This document shows positions 46,300-57,455 of a stretch of 64,000 nucleotides of DNA, in pieces; the stretch's first letter is position 1; the number at the start of each line of letters is the position of its first letter. A model generated the notes under the pieces. It was given only the letters and a program-made list of their open reading frames with translations. It had not been told where the DNA came from and searched no databases. The stretch comes from Mya arenaria (Eukaryota; Mollusca; Bivalvia; Myida; Myidae). The translations under genes and the position numbers were made by a program. The stretch covers positions 30,123,423 to 30,187,422 of the forward strand of contig NC_069124.1 of the NCBI RefSeq assembly GCF_026914265.1. The letters are read 5' to 3'.

Positions 46300-48000
46300 G
46301 TTTATAGGCGCACAATATAGGTTGATGCCAATATATGCATATATTTTTAATTTAATAAATTATCGTGTTTAACTCATTTGATAAATGATAATGATAAAAA
46401 ATGCATATGATTTAGATACATAAAAACTATTACCGATAGGTTGGTGCTTTTTAACTGTAGAATTTGTGACAACGTACTTTATATATTAATTTATAATTAT
46501 TTCATGTTTTTTTATGAAATATGGGGTTTTAACAGTGAAATAACAACAGTGAAAATATAAATATTTTCACTGCATAATAAAGAGTGAAAATATCAACTTT
46601 CAGAACTACTTTTAAATTCCTTTGTAGTTACTTGCCTTGATCAAAACAGAACACTGGACTTTGAACCAGTAAATGTTGGCAAAAAAAAATATCAAAAAAA
46701 AATAAAGAAATATTTTATAAATTTAAATAAATATATATTTGAAAATTAACAACTTACCGTTTATTACCGGTAATTCCGTTTTTCAAACATTTTCTTGATC
46801 TTTGTCAGACTTTGAAGCTGAATGTTCGAACATTTGTTTTCATACAAAACAAATTAATTACAGACAAAAACAACTGTTCGAACAGAATATTAGAATTTTA
46901 TATAATCGTTCAAATGTACTTTGAACTGTTTGCCGTTGTGATAAGTAAAATGAGCTTCCCGGAAAATTCACACAACAATTTACAGATAATCCGATATTTT
47001 TTACCCAACCCACACCTCAAAACTTGTCAACCAACTAGCGTGGCATTCACTCTTTATCTGTGTTTTCATTATATGTGCATTTATAAAACTTCATTGATTA
47101 CTGTTCATAAAAGCTTTGCACTAAAAAACGAGCGAATAATAAATTATAAGAATGAAAAGCAGAGAACTATTTCTCAGTAAACCGAAAATAGAAAAGTTGA
47201 CAGAGCTCTATAATTTTGCATGAGGGGCGCCCAACGGGTAGCGGCGTAAAAACCACCCTTTTCAAAAAAGGGGGTAATTCAGAAATAAATGAAAAACAAA
47301 TAAAACTCCGAAAATAAGCATAAAAGAACCAGAACATTTGTTTATTTCAGTGTAAGATCATATTTTATTTCACTCGTGATCATAGAAAAACTACATTTTC
47401 ACTCGTGGCGAACCTCTAGTCTATATATTTATATTTTTACAGATAGTAATTCATTTTGAGAAGATCATGGATCGGCTACAGTTGCAAGAATGTTTATTTC
47501 TCTAAGCCAAACTTCTTGTTTTGTCTTGTTTTTTTTTTTGTCTTGTTTTTTTTTTTCAAATAAAAATAAAGTTTTTCGTAATTATGATAACACTATTTTC
47601 CCTTTCAAAGTACGAAAACTTTAGGAGAAAAAAATGTAAATATTAAACAAATTGTACAAAAAGAAAAATGGTAAACTTAACATAATCCTTTCCAAAGAGA
47701 CTATATATTTTTTAAGACTGTAGACATTTGGGTCAGTTGTTAGCGGAGATAACTGCGTAGAATATTGTTTTGAACTATAACGCACATTCAACTATTGACT
47801 GCAACCTAAACGGTTGTCTGCAGCCGCAAAATAAAGTTTGTGAATATTTTTATTTTTTGTAAAATGAACGATTTTACGTTGATATGATACTGTATGACTT
47901 TTACAGCATGGATTCAGACAGCCAGCTTGCAAGTCTATAGTTCTTAGCTTAAATCTAAATTGCCATGATCAGAGAGCTGAGATTATTTGAGACCTTATTG
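46300..48000. other. A+T-rich stretch, no gene recognised
   Basis: It includes GTGAAAATAT..TTTTCACT inverted motifs near 46550 and ATTTTCACTCGTGGCG near 47400, probably ends of further small elements, and T-runs near 47530. A 122-codon open frame at 46812-47180 has no recognisable domain and unusual composition; it is probably chance. Confidence 0.55.
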
Positions 48001-48004
48001 TAAA

Positions 48005-48408
48005 CACTGACTTGGAGGGAATGTGCTGAATTTTGACCTCTACAAAATTTAGTGACATTTTACCTAAAATAACCTAAAATATATATTTTTTTCTTCAGAT
48101 TCATCAAAGGGGTCACTCATACCAACTATCTAGCATAAATAACTATGAATTACGGCACTTTTACAAAGTCAGAAAACGAGATTTGTCTAAATCACGGACC
48201 TATAAACCATATACAGGTCCGTGTCTAAATCGAGATTTTCTGACTTTATAAAAGTGCCGTAATTCATAGTTATTTCTGCTAGATAGTTGGTATGAGTGAC
48301 CCCTTTGATGAATCTGAAGAAAAAAAATATATTTTAGGTTATTTTAGGTAAAATGTCACTAAATTTTGTAGACATCAAAATTCAGCACATTCCCTCCAAG
48401 TCACTGTG
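48005..48408. mobile_element. 404-bp foldback MITE with 8-bp target duplication
   Basis: The two ~195-bp arms are nearly perfect complements and meet at a small loop near 48215 (AAACCATATACAGG between CACGGACC/GGTCCGTG). The left end is CACTGACTTGGAGGGAATGT; the right end is the complement plus two extra bases. Direct repeats ATTGTAAA lie at 47997-48004 and 48409-48416. It sits directly behind the stop codon of the SWIM pseudogene. Confidence 0.9.
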
Positions 48409-48419
48409 ATTGTAAACTG

Positions 48420-49980
48420 TCAAACTCTAAACTGTTTCTGTCTCTTTTCATTAAACAGGTGGGCTGTTTCTTTGAAAATACTAAGGACAACTGGTTTTGC
48501 CTTTAGGCCAGCCAGTTTTTGAAGAAATTCTTTTTGTTTTTCTAGAGAAGGTGCAGGTGGCGGTGGCTTCCTTTTTCGTTGGCTACTCTGCAGTTTCTGT
48601 TTGACACTGTCTTTGTAGAAAATAATACTTCTAACCTCTGCTGGCTGAATCCCTTTTGTGTGACATTGATAACATAAGCATGGTTTGTCTGTACTGGCTG
48701 CCTTTGTATATCCATTCCGAACTGTTGCTTCAATTTTAACAGGATGGCTGCAATGTGGGAGCATGACTTGCTCAGTCTGCAATCGAAATATTTAGTCATC
48801 TAAGATAACCGACCAAAGAACAGGTCTAAATTGTTTGAAAAACTGACAAATGTATTTTTTCTTGAAGCGTTTGTAAAATGTCAATTTTTGCACATAATAT
48901 GAAAAACTGTGATTTGATCTTTTGTCTGCATTCTTTTGTCTGCAGTCTTGTTTATACAAAGAAAAAAAAATAAAAGAAAAAAGTCACATCGGTCATTGAC
49001 TCAATCTGTGAGAGTGCAGCTTAAATACTTCTTGAATATTTCTTGACATTACCACTTCACTTATCATTAAATTCTTAATTGTAAGAAAAAACTTTCTTTA
49101 CCCTGCCATGCAGTCGCAGTGAGCAGCAAGTACACTCCCATCCTTAGATACAGATACCCATGGATGATGAGGGTCGTCATTTTCTCTGTAAGAGTGCTTC
49201 ACTTCTGTTTTGTTGTGTTGTGTTTGGAACTTTCATGTGTTCTACTGTCTGGACAAAACCTGATAGAAAGAAGATGTGGGCTTCAAGGGTCTTGAAATTC
49301 TTCATTGACTCCTTGGTATACACTCCTTCTGTCAAGATAAGATGAACATGATATAAAGAAAAATAAGACTTCAAATATTCTGAAATTTTAACAATTGATT
49401 GTCCAGTTGAATCATGATTGATTTACTGATTGATTGATTGATTAAAAAATAATTGATTGATTTTTTTATTGATTTATTTAATTAATAAGTATGTAATTGA
49501 ATGAATAATGTTTAGAAGTCAAAAATGGATGATTGATTGATTGAATGAATGGGAAAAGCGTGATTGATATTTTTACTTATTGACTGATGGAACTTACAAA
49601 TAGTTTGGTTAATATAATAAAAATGATTAAGTCAAAAACTATGTCAATAAAAAATTTCTAAAATATATTCATACATTGGATCTATTCTTTCAGTCTTCAT
49701 CTCTGGCTAATAATGCATAAATAGTTAACTTATCGGAAATGTAATGAATTCCTTTATGAAAATGCTTATCTCAATCAGTTTAATAGAAACCATATTCAAA
49801 TATGTTATGATGACAGCATACCTGGAGTTTCCATCAAGTAGTTGCAGACATCTGGCCATTGTACATCAGGCCACTTTGTTGGATTGTTCTGCCAAATGAC
49901 CTCTGGTAAATTGTAAGGACACTCATCAATTCCAACAATTTTTAGTTTTGCTAAATATCCTTCACATTGCTGTGTTGTCC
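48420..49980 (-). pseudogene. SWIM zinc-finger protein pseudogene (YqaJ/SWIM-type family), three exons
   Basis: Read on the minus strand, exon 49978-49822 encodes YLAKLKIVGIDECPY.. to CNYLMETP. Exon 49328-49105 encodes EGVYTKESMKNFKTLEAHIF, shifts frame near 49215 and continues EVKHSYREND..HHPWVSVSK..LAAHCDCMAG. Exon 48789-48420 encodes LSKSCSHIAAILL, shifts frame again near 48739 (one base lost) and continues EATVRNGYTKAASTDKPC..AEVRSIIFYKDSVKQKL. CDC plus CSH forms the SWIM CxCx(n)CxH metal site. AG/GT borders survive. Two frameshifts make it a pseudogene. In invertebrates this family is often expanded, with a YqaJ-type nuclease domain further on; none is visible here. Confidence 0.75.
48820..49030. 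mobile_element. Truncated copy of the CTGCACTCTCACAG MITE
   Basis: The right terminus TCAATCTGTGAGAGTGCAGC followed by TTAAAT matches the element of gene 1 introns; the interior (AAATTGTTTGAAAAACTG, TTTGATCTTTTGTCT) matches 6430-6540. The left end is missing. It lies in an intron of the SWIM pseudogene. Confidence 0.55.
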
Positions 49981-50288
49981 AAACTTTTTATTTAGCCAAG
50001 AACCATTTTGTTTTATTGAATGGAAAGAAATAACTATTAAAAACAGTTTCTGTTCTTTAAGACAACTTTTTCCCAGTTGTCAGTTGACTGCACTTTGTTT
50101 ATGATAATTATGATAATTAATTTAGTCAGACACTAGCACTTCACTCCACTAGTCAAATATAAAAGCTGGAAGTAGGATTGCTATTGGTCTGAGATGGCAG
50201 ATAGAAGTGAAGATAGTTAATCCTAATTGATAATTTTTCAATGAAATTTATCACATACGCCCAGGGATCTGATCAGATTTCCATGACA

Positions 50289-52311
50289 CAGGGATGATAA
50301 AATTCCGGATTAATCCGGAATTCCGGATTTAAGGCCTCACGGATCGATTTTGAGATTAATGTAAATCCGTTGAGTTTTTTTTCTAGGGGGGAGGGGTACT
50401 GGGAGCGAATCGAGCTCAGTTCGAACAATATGGTTACGAAAGGTGAGTTTTCCGGAAGTGTAAAGCCGGAAATTAACGAACCTATTTACGTCTTGGCAAT
50501 CGAGCTATATGATTGGTTAAGATAGCATCCGGTGATTACGGAAATTACCGATGGGACTAGAAGACAGTATCCGGATGGTCGTATCCGGATATAACAGACG
50601 ACGAAGACGAATAAACGGGTATTGGAAAAAATACCACCACCAACTTCTAAAAACATCGATTCGTCGATTTAAAGGGTATATTTGGCATTTATTTTTAAGA
50701 AAAATTCCCGAAACGTTTCTTTTTAAGTTAATAGAAAGTGATCAAACTAATAATTAATTTTGCGCATCTAGCATCATTTCGGACACCCCGATTCGGATTG
50801 TGTCATAATAATCGATTTTTATTTTACAAATTTGAATTGGCCGATTGAAGTTTACGCTGTAAACCGTTTCTTTATTATTCTCATAATGTTTGAAGCATTG
50901 TTCTCAATAAGAAGTGGCTTTTGACCAGTATGGGAGGTTCAAATGAAAGTTGGTTTAGTTCAAATTTAAAAAAAAAAAAATAAATATTTTATAGTAGTAA
51001 CACATATTACGTAGAGGCAGCCATTTTATTTTCTATTTGAGACAGTTCAACAAAACTTCTTGAGGACCCAGTTTGAGTGAGATTTAAATTCTATAGTTGT
51101 AATTTGTATTTCCAGGTATGTTGATGGTTACAAAAGTCGGGGATGAACAGACACCTCAGCCAGTGCATCCAGTTGTTCCTGTCAGTGACTGACAATTCAA
51201 TCCAGAGGCCATGATACTTGGATTTATGACTGAACATGCTCCCTGGCACCACAGTAGTGTGTCTTACTTAAGACACTTGCCAAAGATACAAAAGCTCTCA
51301 GCGAATTAAAACTTCAAAGGTGTACAGCATCATACAAGATGACTTACGTAGTGGCTAGCCATTTCAATGATGAACATGTGGAGGAGTTAATGGATCTCGG
51401 TTTTGTTTCAACTAAGACAAGTCAACAAACACAATGAGAAAACTGTTGCAGCTATTTTTCTGCTATAGAGAAAGAAAAAGTGTTGAGGCATTTGGCCTCC
51501 TTAAAAATCACAAGGGCTGATTCTGAATCAATTTTCATAGAATTTGAAAACCAGTTTGAGAGACTTGGAACTGCCGTGGGACAATCTAGTTTGTATGCTA
51601 CTGGACTCATGTAACACCATGAGGGGAAAGAATCTGGCTTAGGGACCAGAATACGTCAAAGTCCACCATGTCCACAACGACTACGCTGCCAAAGCATTTA
51701 AGTCCCGTTTGGATATTACTTGGAATAATATATATAATAATTAATAACATTATATTCTCATCAAATGTGCAGAAAATGGAATAAATACTCTTAATACGAT
51801 ACATAAAAATTGAATAATTAACACTTTTACAATTAACATTTGCAAGCATGATAATCGATATGTTGTTCATTATTATAAACCAAACATCCCATAGTGTAGA
51901 CTGTTCATACACAGCCATTTGATCATAGCCAGTTGAGTTTTATGGGAAGTGGACAACTGAACCAAAATGTCAGGTACATGTCTAATGCCTAGGTAAAAAA
52001 AAGTAAATTTAACTTTGTTTAAAGACAAAGGTGTTAAACTTCACTCCTAAGATTCCTGATTATTGTTCTGATTGTGGATGTCTCGTGTTGAACATAATTA
52101 TATCTACCAAACCGAAAGGTGTACTCCTTGAACACTATTCTAAGGCAAAAAAGGGTATTAGAATCCCTGAAATACGGAAAGCTTCGGGGGGCTTCGCCCC
52201 CCTTGTGCCCCCACCAGGGCTTTGCCCTGGACCCATCGGGGGCCTTAATGGCCCCCTGAACCCCACGCAGAAATTTTCAGGATTGGCAACTTAGCTCTGT
52301 TATCATCCCTG
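50289..52311 (+). mobile_element. Decayed hAT-type DNA transposon
   Basis: The ends CAGGGATGATAA (50289 on) and TTATCATCCCTG (to 52311) are perfect inverted repeats, flanked on both sides by ATGACA (50283-50288 and 52312-52317). Near the left end is a perfect 20-bp palindrome, ATTCCGGATTAATCCGGAAT (50302-50321). Near the right end are three consecutive G+C-rich hairpins (52186-52256). A broken transposase lies inside. hAT elements usually give 8-bp duplications; six bases are preserved here. Confidence 0.8.
51115..51715 (+). pseudogene. hAT-like transposase pseudogene
   Basis: Fragments in changing frames read AMILGFMTEHAPWHHS, KEKVLRHLASLKITRADSES, then MRGKESGLGTRI-like sequence near 51620 and KVHHVHNDYAAKAFKSRL near 51660-51715. 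This arrangement resembles transposase-like proteins common in invertebrate genomes. Several stops and frameshifts are present, so no protein is made. The boundaries are approximate. Confidence 0.55.
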
Positions 52312-52863
52312 ATGACAATTAGACACTTGATACTCCCCAGGTTTCCCATGTGTCTCATATGTGTCATAAAACATCATAAAACTGGCACATGACATGATTA
52401 TGAGACTAGTAAATCTGTTGCAGATTTATTTATGACAATGAAACATTTATTTAAATGATATAATCAGACATGGGATGCACATTTAAATTTATCAAGAGAA
52501 TATTGGACAGGTTATTCTATTTATCTCCAGAGACTAGACTGAGTCCAGTTATGGCATTCTAGTACACCAGAGCTGGGACCAATAACAAATCCTACTCCCA
52601 GACCAGAGTGATGATGCACATTTAGATTTATCATTATCAAGCCTCTGATGAATGAGAATGAGTAATGACTAATGTACCATTTCTGAAATTCATTAACTAC
52701 AAATGTGATAAAGTTAACTTTCCATATGGTATACATCTGTCTACTTCATACGTATACATAAATGAGAAAATACTCTGGTATCAACTTTATACTGTACCAT
52801 TTTTAACTCACCGTTGAACAACCTTTTGGTGATATTTCTGATCTTGATAGAAATTGTAGGATC

Positions 52864-53092
52864 TGGGGCCGTATTCAATAAAGCATCTTAGTAATATTTT
52901 TCAACTAAGTGAAAAAATGCCATTTTTCTAATTTGAAAATAAGCAAGAAAATGGTCTAAACAAGATATGCATATGAATAAATCTGATGAAAAGTAGTGGG
53001 TATTTAAAATAATTGTTGTCAAAAATTACGAAATTCTCACTAAGGTGAAAATATTCACTAAGATGCTTATTGAATACGGCCCCTGGACCAAA
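52864..53092. mobile_element. Short inverted-repeat element (GGGGCCGTATTCAATAAAGC)
   Basis: Left GGGGCCGTATTCAATAAAGC then ATCTTAGT; right ACTAAGATGCTTATTGAATA then CGGCCCC. It is a 27-bp inverted terminal repeat with a short A+T interior. Target duplication is not clear. Confidence 0.75.
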
Positions 53093-53314
53093 ACATCCCA
53101 TGGACAAACCCTCCCATGTCATTTTTGACTAGGTGCACAAAACCTCACACATCATCATGACATGGTGAACAAAACATGCCATCCAGGATAAGATCCCATA
53201 AATGTCCCTATAAACTGTTTAAATAATTGCCTTCCCCCGGGGGGTTATATGTTTTGCTGGAATAGCCCTTAGTTACTACACCAATTCATGAAATCGACAC
53301 ACATGTAATGCACC

Positions 53315-53605
53315 AGTCAATTGTAACCACGACCCCCAAAGGTCCAGGGAATAGCGGGGACGTTGACTTTCAGTCCTGCCTAGCCCGGGTAAAACTTGCG
53401 GGACGACGTGTTGATAAGATTCCCACTAAATGCCGCCACACCCCAGGAATGCTAGATCACGCCCATTCCCCGCTATTTTTGGTGTGAAGACAAAACCAAC
53501 GCATTCACCCGGCACTGTGGGGCCACATGGAAGGTAAAAACACAGCACATTACCCCGGCTATCCCCAGTATACCCCCGGCCTGGGGGGCGTGGTTACAAT
53601 TGACT
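53315..53605. mobile_element. Short inverted-repeat element (AGTCAATTGTAACCACG)
   Basis: It starts AGTCAATTGTAACCACGACC and ends GGGGGGCGTGGTTACAATTG then ACT: inverted ends of about 25 bp. The interior is noticeably richer in G+C than its surroundings. No coding capacity. Confidence 0.75.
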
Positions 53606-53832
53606 AGTAACTTAACAAACACCCTGAATCTCTGACACCCTAAAGTTGACTCATATACATTCTGATTTTCTGGGAAAAACTGCAGATCTACAAAACTTGT
53701 AATACATTGTTGGGTAATTTCTACAAACTCATAACAAGAACAATGAGATAAAATAGATAATTTAACAAATGAAATCTTAATAATAACATTTCTGCCAGTT
53801 TTATAATTGTTTGGATCCACTAATTTGCAGAG

Positions 53833-56800
53833 ATGAGCCACTTTGATGAGACAAGTGGTGTAATAGTGTGCGGGACTGAATGGGGCCGCTGGTGGCAGAC
53901 CCTTGAAGAAGTGCACGTGGAAGTGGACCTTCCAGAGGGTACAAAAGCCAGCATGCTCCGCTGTACAATCACAAACAAGACTCTCAATGTTCTTGTTCGA
54001 GGCGAGGTAAAGATTAAGGTATGTTGTCAAGCCGATGCAGGTTCATCCAGTTTTTAGCCGGATTTTTCATCGAAAAATTACGGGTTATAGAATGGCGAAA
54101 ACCGGGCGGGCGGTTTGGCGGGCAGGTGGGCGTGTGTTAACAATTTTGCGTTAAAGTTTACATTTTATGTAAGAAAATCAAGAGTTTTTATCCAATGGTA
54201 ATGAAACTTCATACAATGGTAGAGCATAATGAGAGGAAGTGCAGTGTACAATAACCATAACTCTATTCTTGCTTATTACTGAGTTATTGCCCCTTGTTAC
54301 TTTTTTGTACTGGATGGAATTCATTGGAACTTCATACAATGGTAAAGCACTGTGAGAGGAAGTGCAGTGTTCAAAAACCATAACTCTACCTAAACTAATT
54401 ACTGAGTTATTGCCCTTTATTTGTTTTTTTTTTGCTGTCAATTTTTTTTCCAGACATTAACTTGCAAACTACTTGATGGAATTTATTAAAACTTCATACA
54501 TTGGTAAAGCACAATGAGAGGAAGTGAAGTGCACAATAACCATAACTATATTTCAGCTTACTACAGAGTTACTGCCCTTTGTTACTCTTTTCTTGTCCGG
54601 AGCATAACTTAAAAACTATTGGATGGGATTTAATAAAACTTCATACAGTGATAGATCATAATGAGAGGGAGTGCAGTGTACAGGAACCGCAATCTATTTC
54701 AGCTTATTACATAGTTAGTGCCCTTTGTTACTTTTTCTTGTCCGGAGCATAACTTGAAAACTATTTGATGGAATATAATAAAACTTCATACAGTGATAGA
54801 TCATAATGAGAGGGAGTGCAGTGTGCAGGAACCGCAATTCTATTTCAGCTAATTACAGAGTTACTGCCCTTTGGGTCTTTTTGGTTAAAAATACTAGGTC
54901 ACTGGCTCAAATTCTCGGTTTGCAAAATTTCATCGTCAAATAAAAATCCCGCTTAAATGCGGCGTTGCCGCATTGGCGTCTTGTAATTTTATTAAAACAA
55001 TGGTGATTGTGTTTTTTAGGCTAACTTTGAAAAATGGGCATACAAAATTGCAAATATCGGTCTGTGAGTTTGGAAAACATAACATTTAGGTAGTGTTTTT
55101 AAAATTTTCTTATATTTAATTTTGTTTGATCATTTCGTCGGAAGGCATAGGGGATGTAGAAATGGTAGGTGTGTGTGCTTGCCTGTGTCCCAAACATTTT
55201 TGTCTGGAGCATTACTCCAAAGGCCTTTGAGTACTTCAAAATTCATACTCAGATAATATCATATGAAGGAGAAGTGCAGTGAACAGGAACCATAACTCTG
55301 ACTGCAGTATTGTTTAGTTATTGCCCTTAGTTCAATTCCTATTCCCTGCCAAAATATGAAGAAGATACTAACTTCATTTAGTGGAGGGGGATGACAGTCT
55401 GTGACTGTTGTTATACATGATATTGTGCCATTGTAAATCATCTTGTTAGGAATCAATTTATGTGTTATGAATCAACAACACTTACTTTACATTTTGGCTA
55501 TTGTGACGGTTTCTTTGACCACTAGTATATGCCAGTCTGATTGCTATAAAATTTTATGGTTTAACTCTACATTTTGGCTATTGTGATGGTTTCTTTTCCC
55601 ATTGGTACATGCCAGTCCGATTTTTATTCAATGATAAAGTCAAGAGATAAAGCACAATCAAATTTCAGTATGCTTCTTTATTCCAGGGGAACTTTCCATG
55701 TCTGGTAAAGGCAGATGACTCCGTTTGGACAATAGGTAAGATATAAAGAAGACCATATCCAATTAATTGTTAGGCCTATAAAAAAAATATGTCCGTTTTG
55801 GGTAACCCTACCCTACCTATAAAAATGCGCCGACCCTAACTATTTTTTTCCGTTTCTGAGCAAAAAAAATATTCGTTAGCGGAAAGTAGAGTTACGAAGG
55901 GCGGATAAATGCAGATTTTAATCAGAATTATTGTTTATATGATAAAACAAAGTCAGGCAATGACAGTAATGTAGGAAAGACTGCCATGTGCAAGAAAACA
56001 CTCTGAACTTAAGACAAATTTTGAAAAAAAAAAAAATCCCTACCTACCCTACCTAGAAATTTTGGGAAGGTTACCCTAAACAAACATTATTTTTTTAGCC
56101 TTAGCAAAGTTAGTCTGTTTTACAAAGCAAAAGTACAGGTATTGACATAGCCTTGACGTCATCTTTATTGTCAACAAGCAACAGCTTTAACCTTGGACAT
56201 AACTAAAAAACTGTATCAGATATTAAAATGAAACTCTTATGAAATGTTTTGCAAGAATCTCTTTAGAACCAGAATATTTCGAAAGTGGAAATGGCTGATT
56301 TGAAACCAAATTTACACTTGTTAGAGTATTTATATTTCTCAAACTATGCATCTCCTCTTGTTACAGAAGACAGAAAACTGTTGCACATTTGCCTATTGAA
56401 AGTGAAGACGACAGCTGATCAGTGCTGGAAGTCTCTGTTAACAGATCAATACCAGGCTGACCCTTACACACAGGACCAGATGCAGAGAAAACTCACCCTA
56501 CAGAGATACCAGTTTGAGGTAATTTACTCTTCATTATCAAAATAAAAATTTGCAGTAGGGTTCTATTTCATCATGGATCCTGGTATCATTTTTTTTATCT
56601 ATAAACAATAGTACCGGTACACAATAATACAGAGGGTCATGTCATTAAAAATCTTAGGAGCAATTTTGAAGCTAGAAGAGATGGTCAGCCATAGTACAAG
56701 GGGCCATTTCATCACACATTTTAGGAGATATTTTATGCAAAGGAGAGATATTCAGCCATGTAAAAAGGCGTAATTTCATTGTTTTTTTGAGGCTAGATAT

Positions 56801-57455
56801 GCAGTAATATTACTAAATACTATATAGTCGGTCTGATGTTTTTAGCAAAGAATGTTTTTCACTTTTAATGAATATGCACCTATGTGGTCATGTCCAGACT
56901 CAAAAATGCAAGGTATGGTTTTGAAATAAAATCTTACAAAGGTTCACAACATTTAAACAATGTGTGGTATGCAGTTCCCAGGTCACATGGAAGGTCAAAG
57001 TCAAACATAGATGTCAAATGCCGTGGGATCTTTTACATATATGGAAATAGTGTGTTTATGTGGTCATATATCATGACGAAACCCGAGTACATTCCATGGT
57101 GAATTGGTTTAAACAATATTATTTTTTTTACTAAAACATTTTCAATACATTCTAAGTCTAAGCATAATTAAATGATTTACTGTCTTAATAACAGGTGGAA
57201 AAAAGACAAGTGATATAAGCACAAAACAAAATAATCACTTATTCACGACAGAATTAAGCAGGAGGCTTTGCAGCTTCTTGCATCATGACTTGCCTACAGA
57301 GTGCTTGAAACACAGGTCTTGCAAGTTTTCCGTCAATCAGCATGATGTATTTATAAATATTTTGCATTCAATTGCAGAACCCAGGAATGGACTTCAGCAA
57401 TGCGGAGATATCGGGCAACTACCACACTGGCGGTCCAGAGTTGCCAGGCTCCTGA
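53833..57455 (+). CDS. NUDCD2: NudC domain-containing protein 2, complete, 154 aa
   Basis: A small CS/p23-like domain protein. Vertebrate NUDCD2 acts with Hsp90 and stabilises the dynein regulator LIS1. Coding exons are 53833-54018, 55687-55735, 56367-56518 and 57378-57455 (stop TGA), all AG/GT bordered and in frame. Residues 1-62 (SGVIVCGTEWGRWWQTLEEV) start the CS domain. Exon 2 adds GNFPCLVKADDSVWTI, exon 3 EDRKLLHICLLKV to WKSLLTDQYQADPYTQDQMQ and RKLTLQRYQFE, and exon 4 the tail NPGMDFSNAEISGNYHTGGP. Human NUDCD2 has 157 residues, so the model is full length. The ATG follows a TTTGCAG acceptor-like sequence, so a 5' untranslated exon may lie upstream. A candidate AATAAA is at 57602. Confidence 0.93.
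54045..54985. mobile_element. Tandem-repeat-bearing element in intron 1 of NUDCD2 (Helentron/pearl-like)
   Basis: The left end TTTTTAGCCGGATTTTTC is followed by GGCGGGCGG-type sequence. A core of about five degenerate ~145-bp units follows (AACTTCATACAATGGTA and GAGAGGAAGTGCAGTG near 54199, 54330, 54490, 54639 and 54783). The right end has the hairpin GCGGCGTTGCCGC then GTCTTGTAAT. The architecture matches 14257-15966 with unrelated sequence. A decayed extra unit lies near 55240. Confidence 0.6.

Noticed and set aside
46812..47180. 122-codon open frame
   Set aside because: No recognisable family, A+T-rich chance composition, and no splice or paralogue support.
53473..54030. 185-codon minus-strand frame opposite NUDCD2 exon 1
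   Set aside because: It is antisense to a well-supported coding exon and to an inverted-repeat element; shadow frame.
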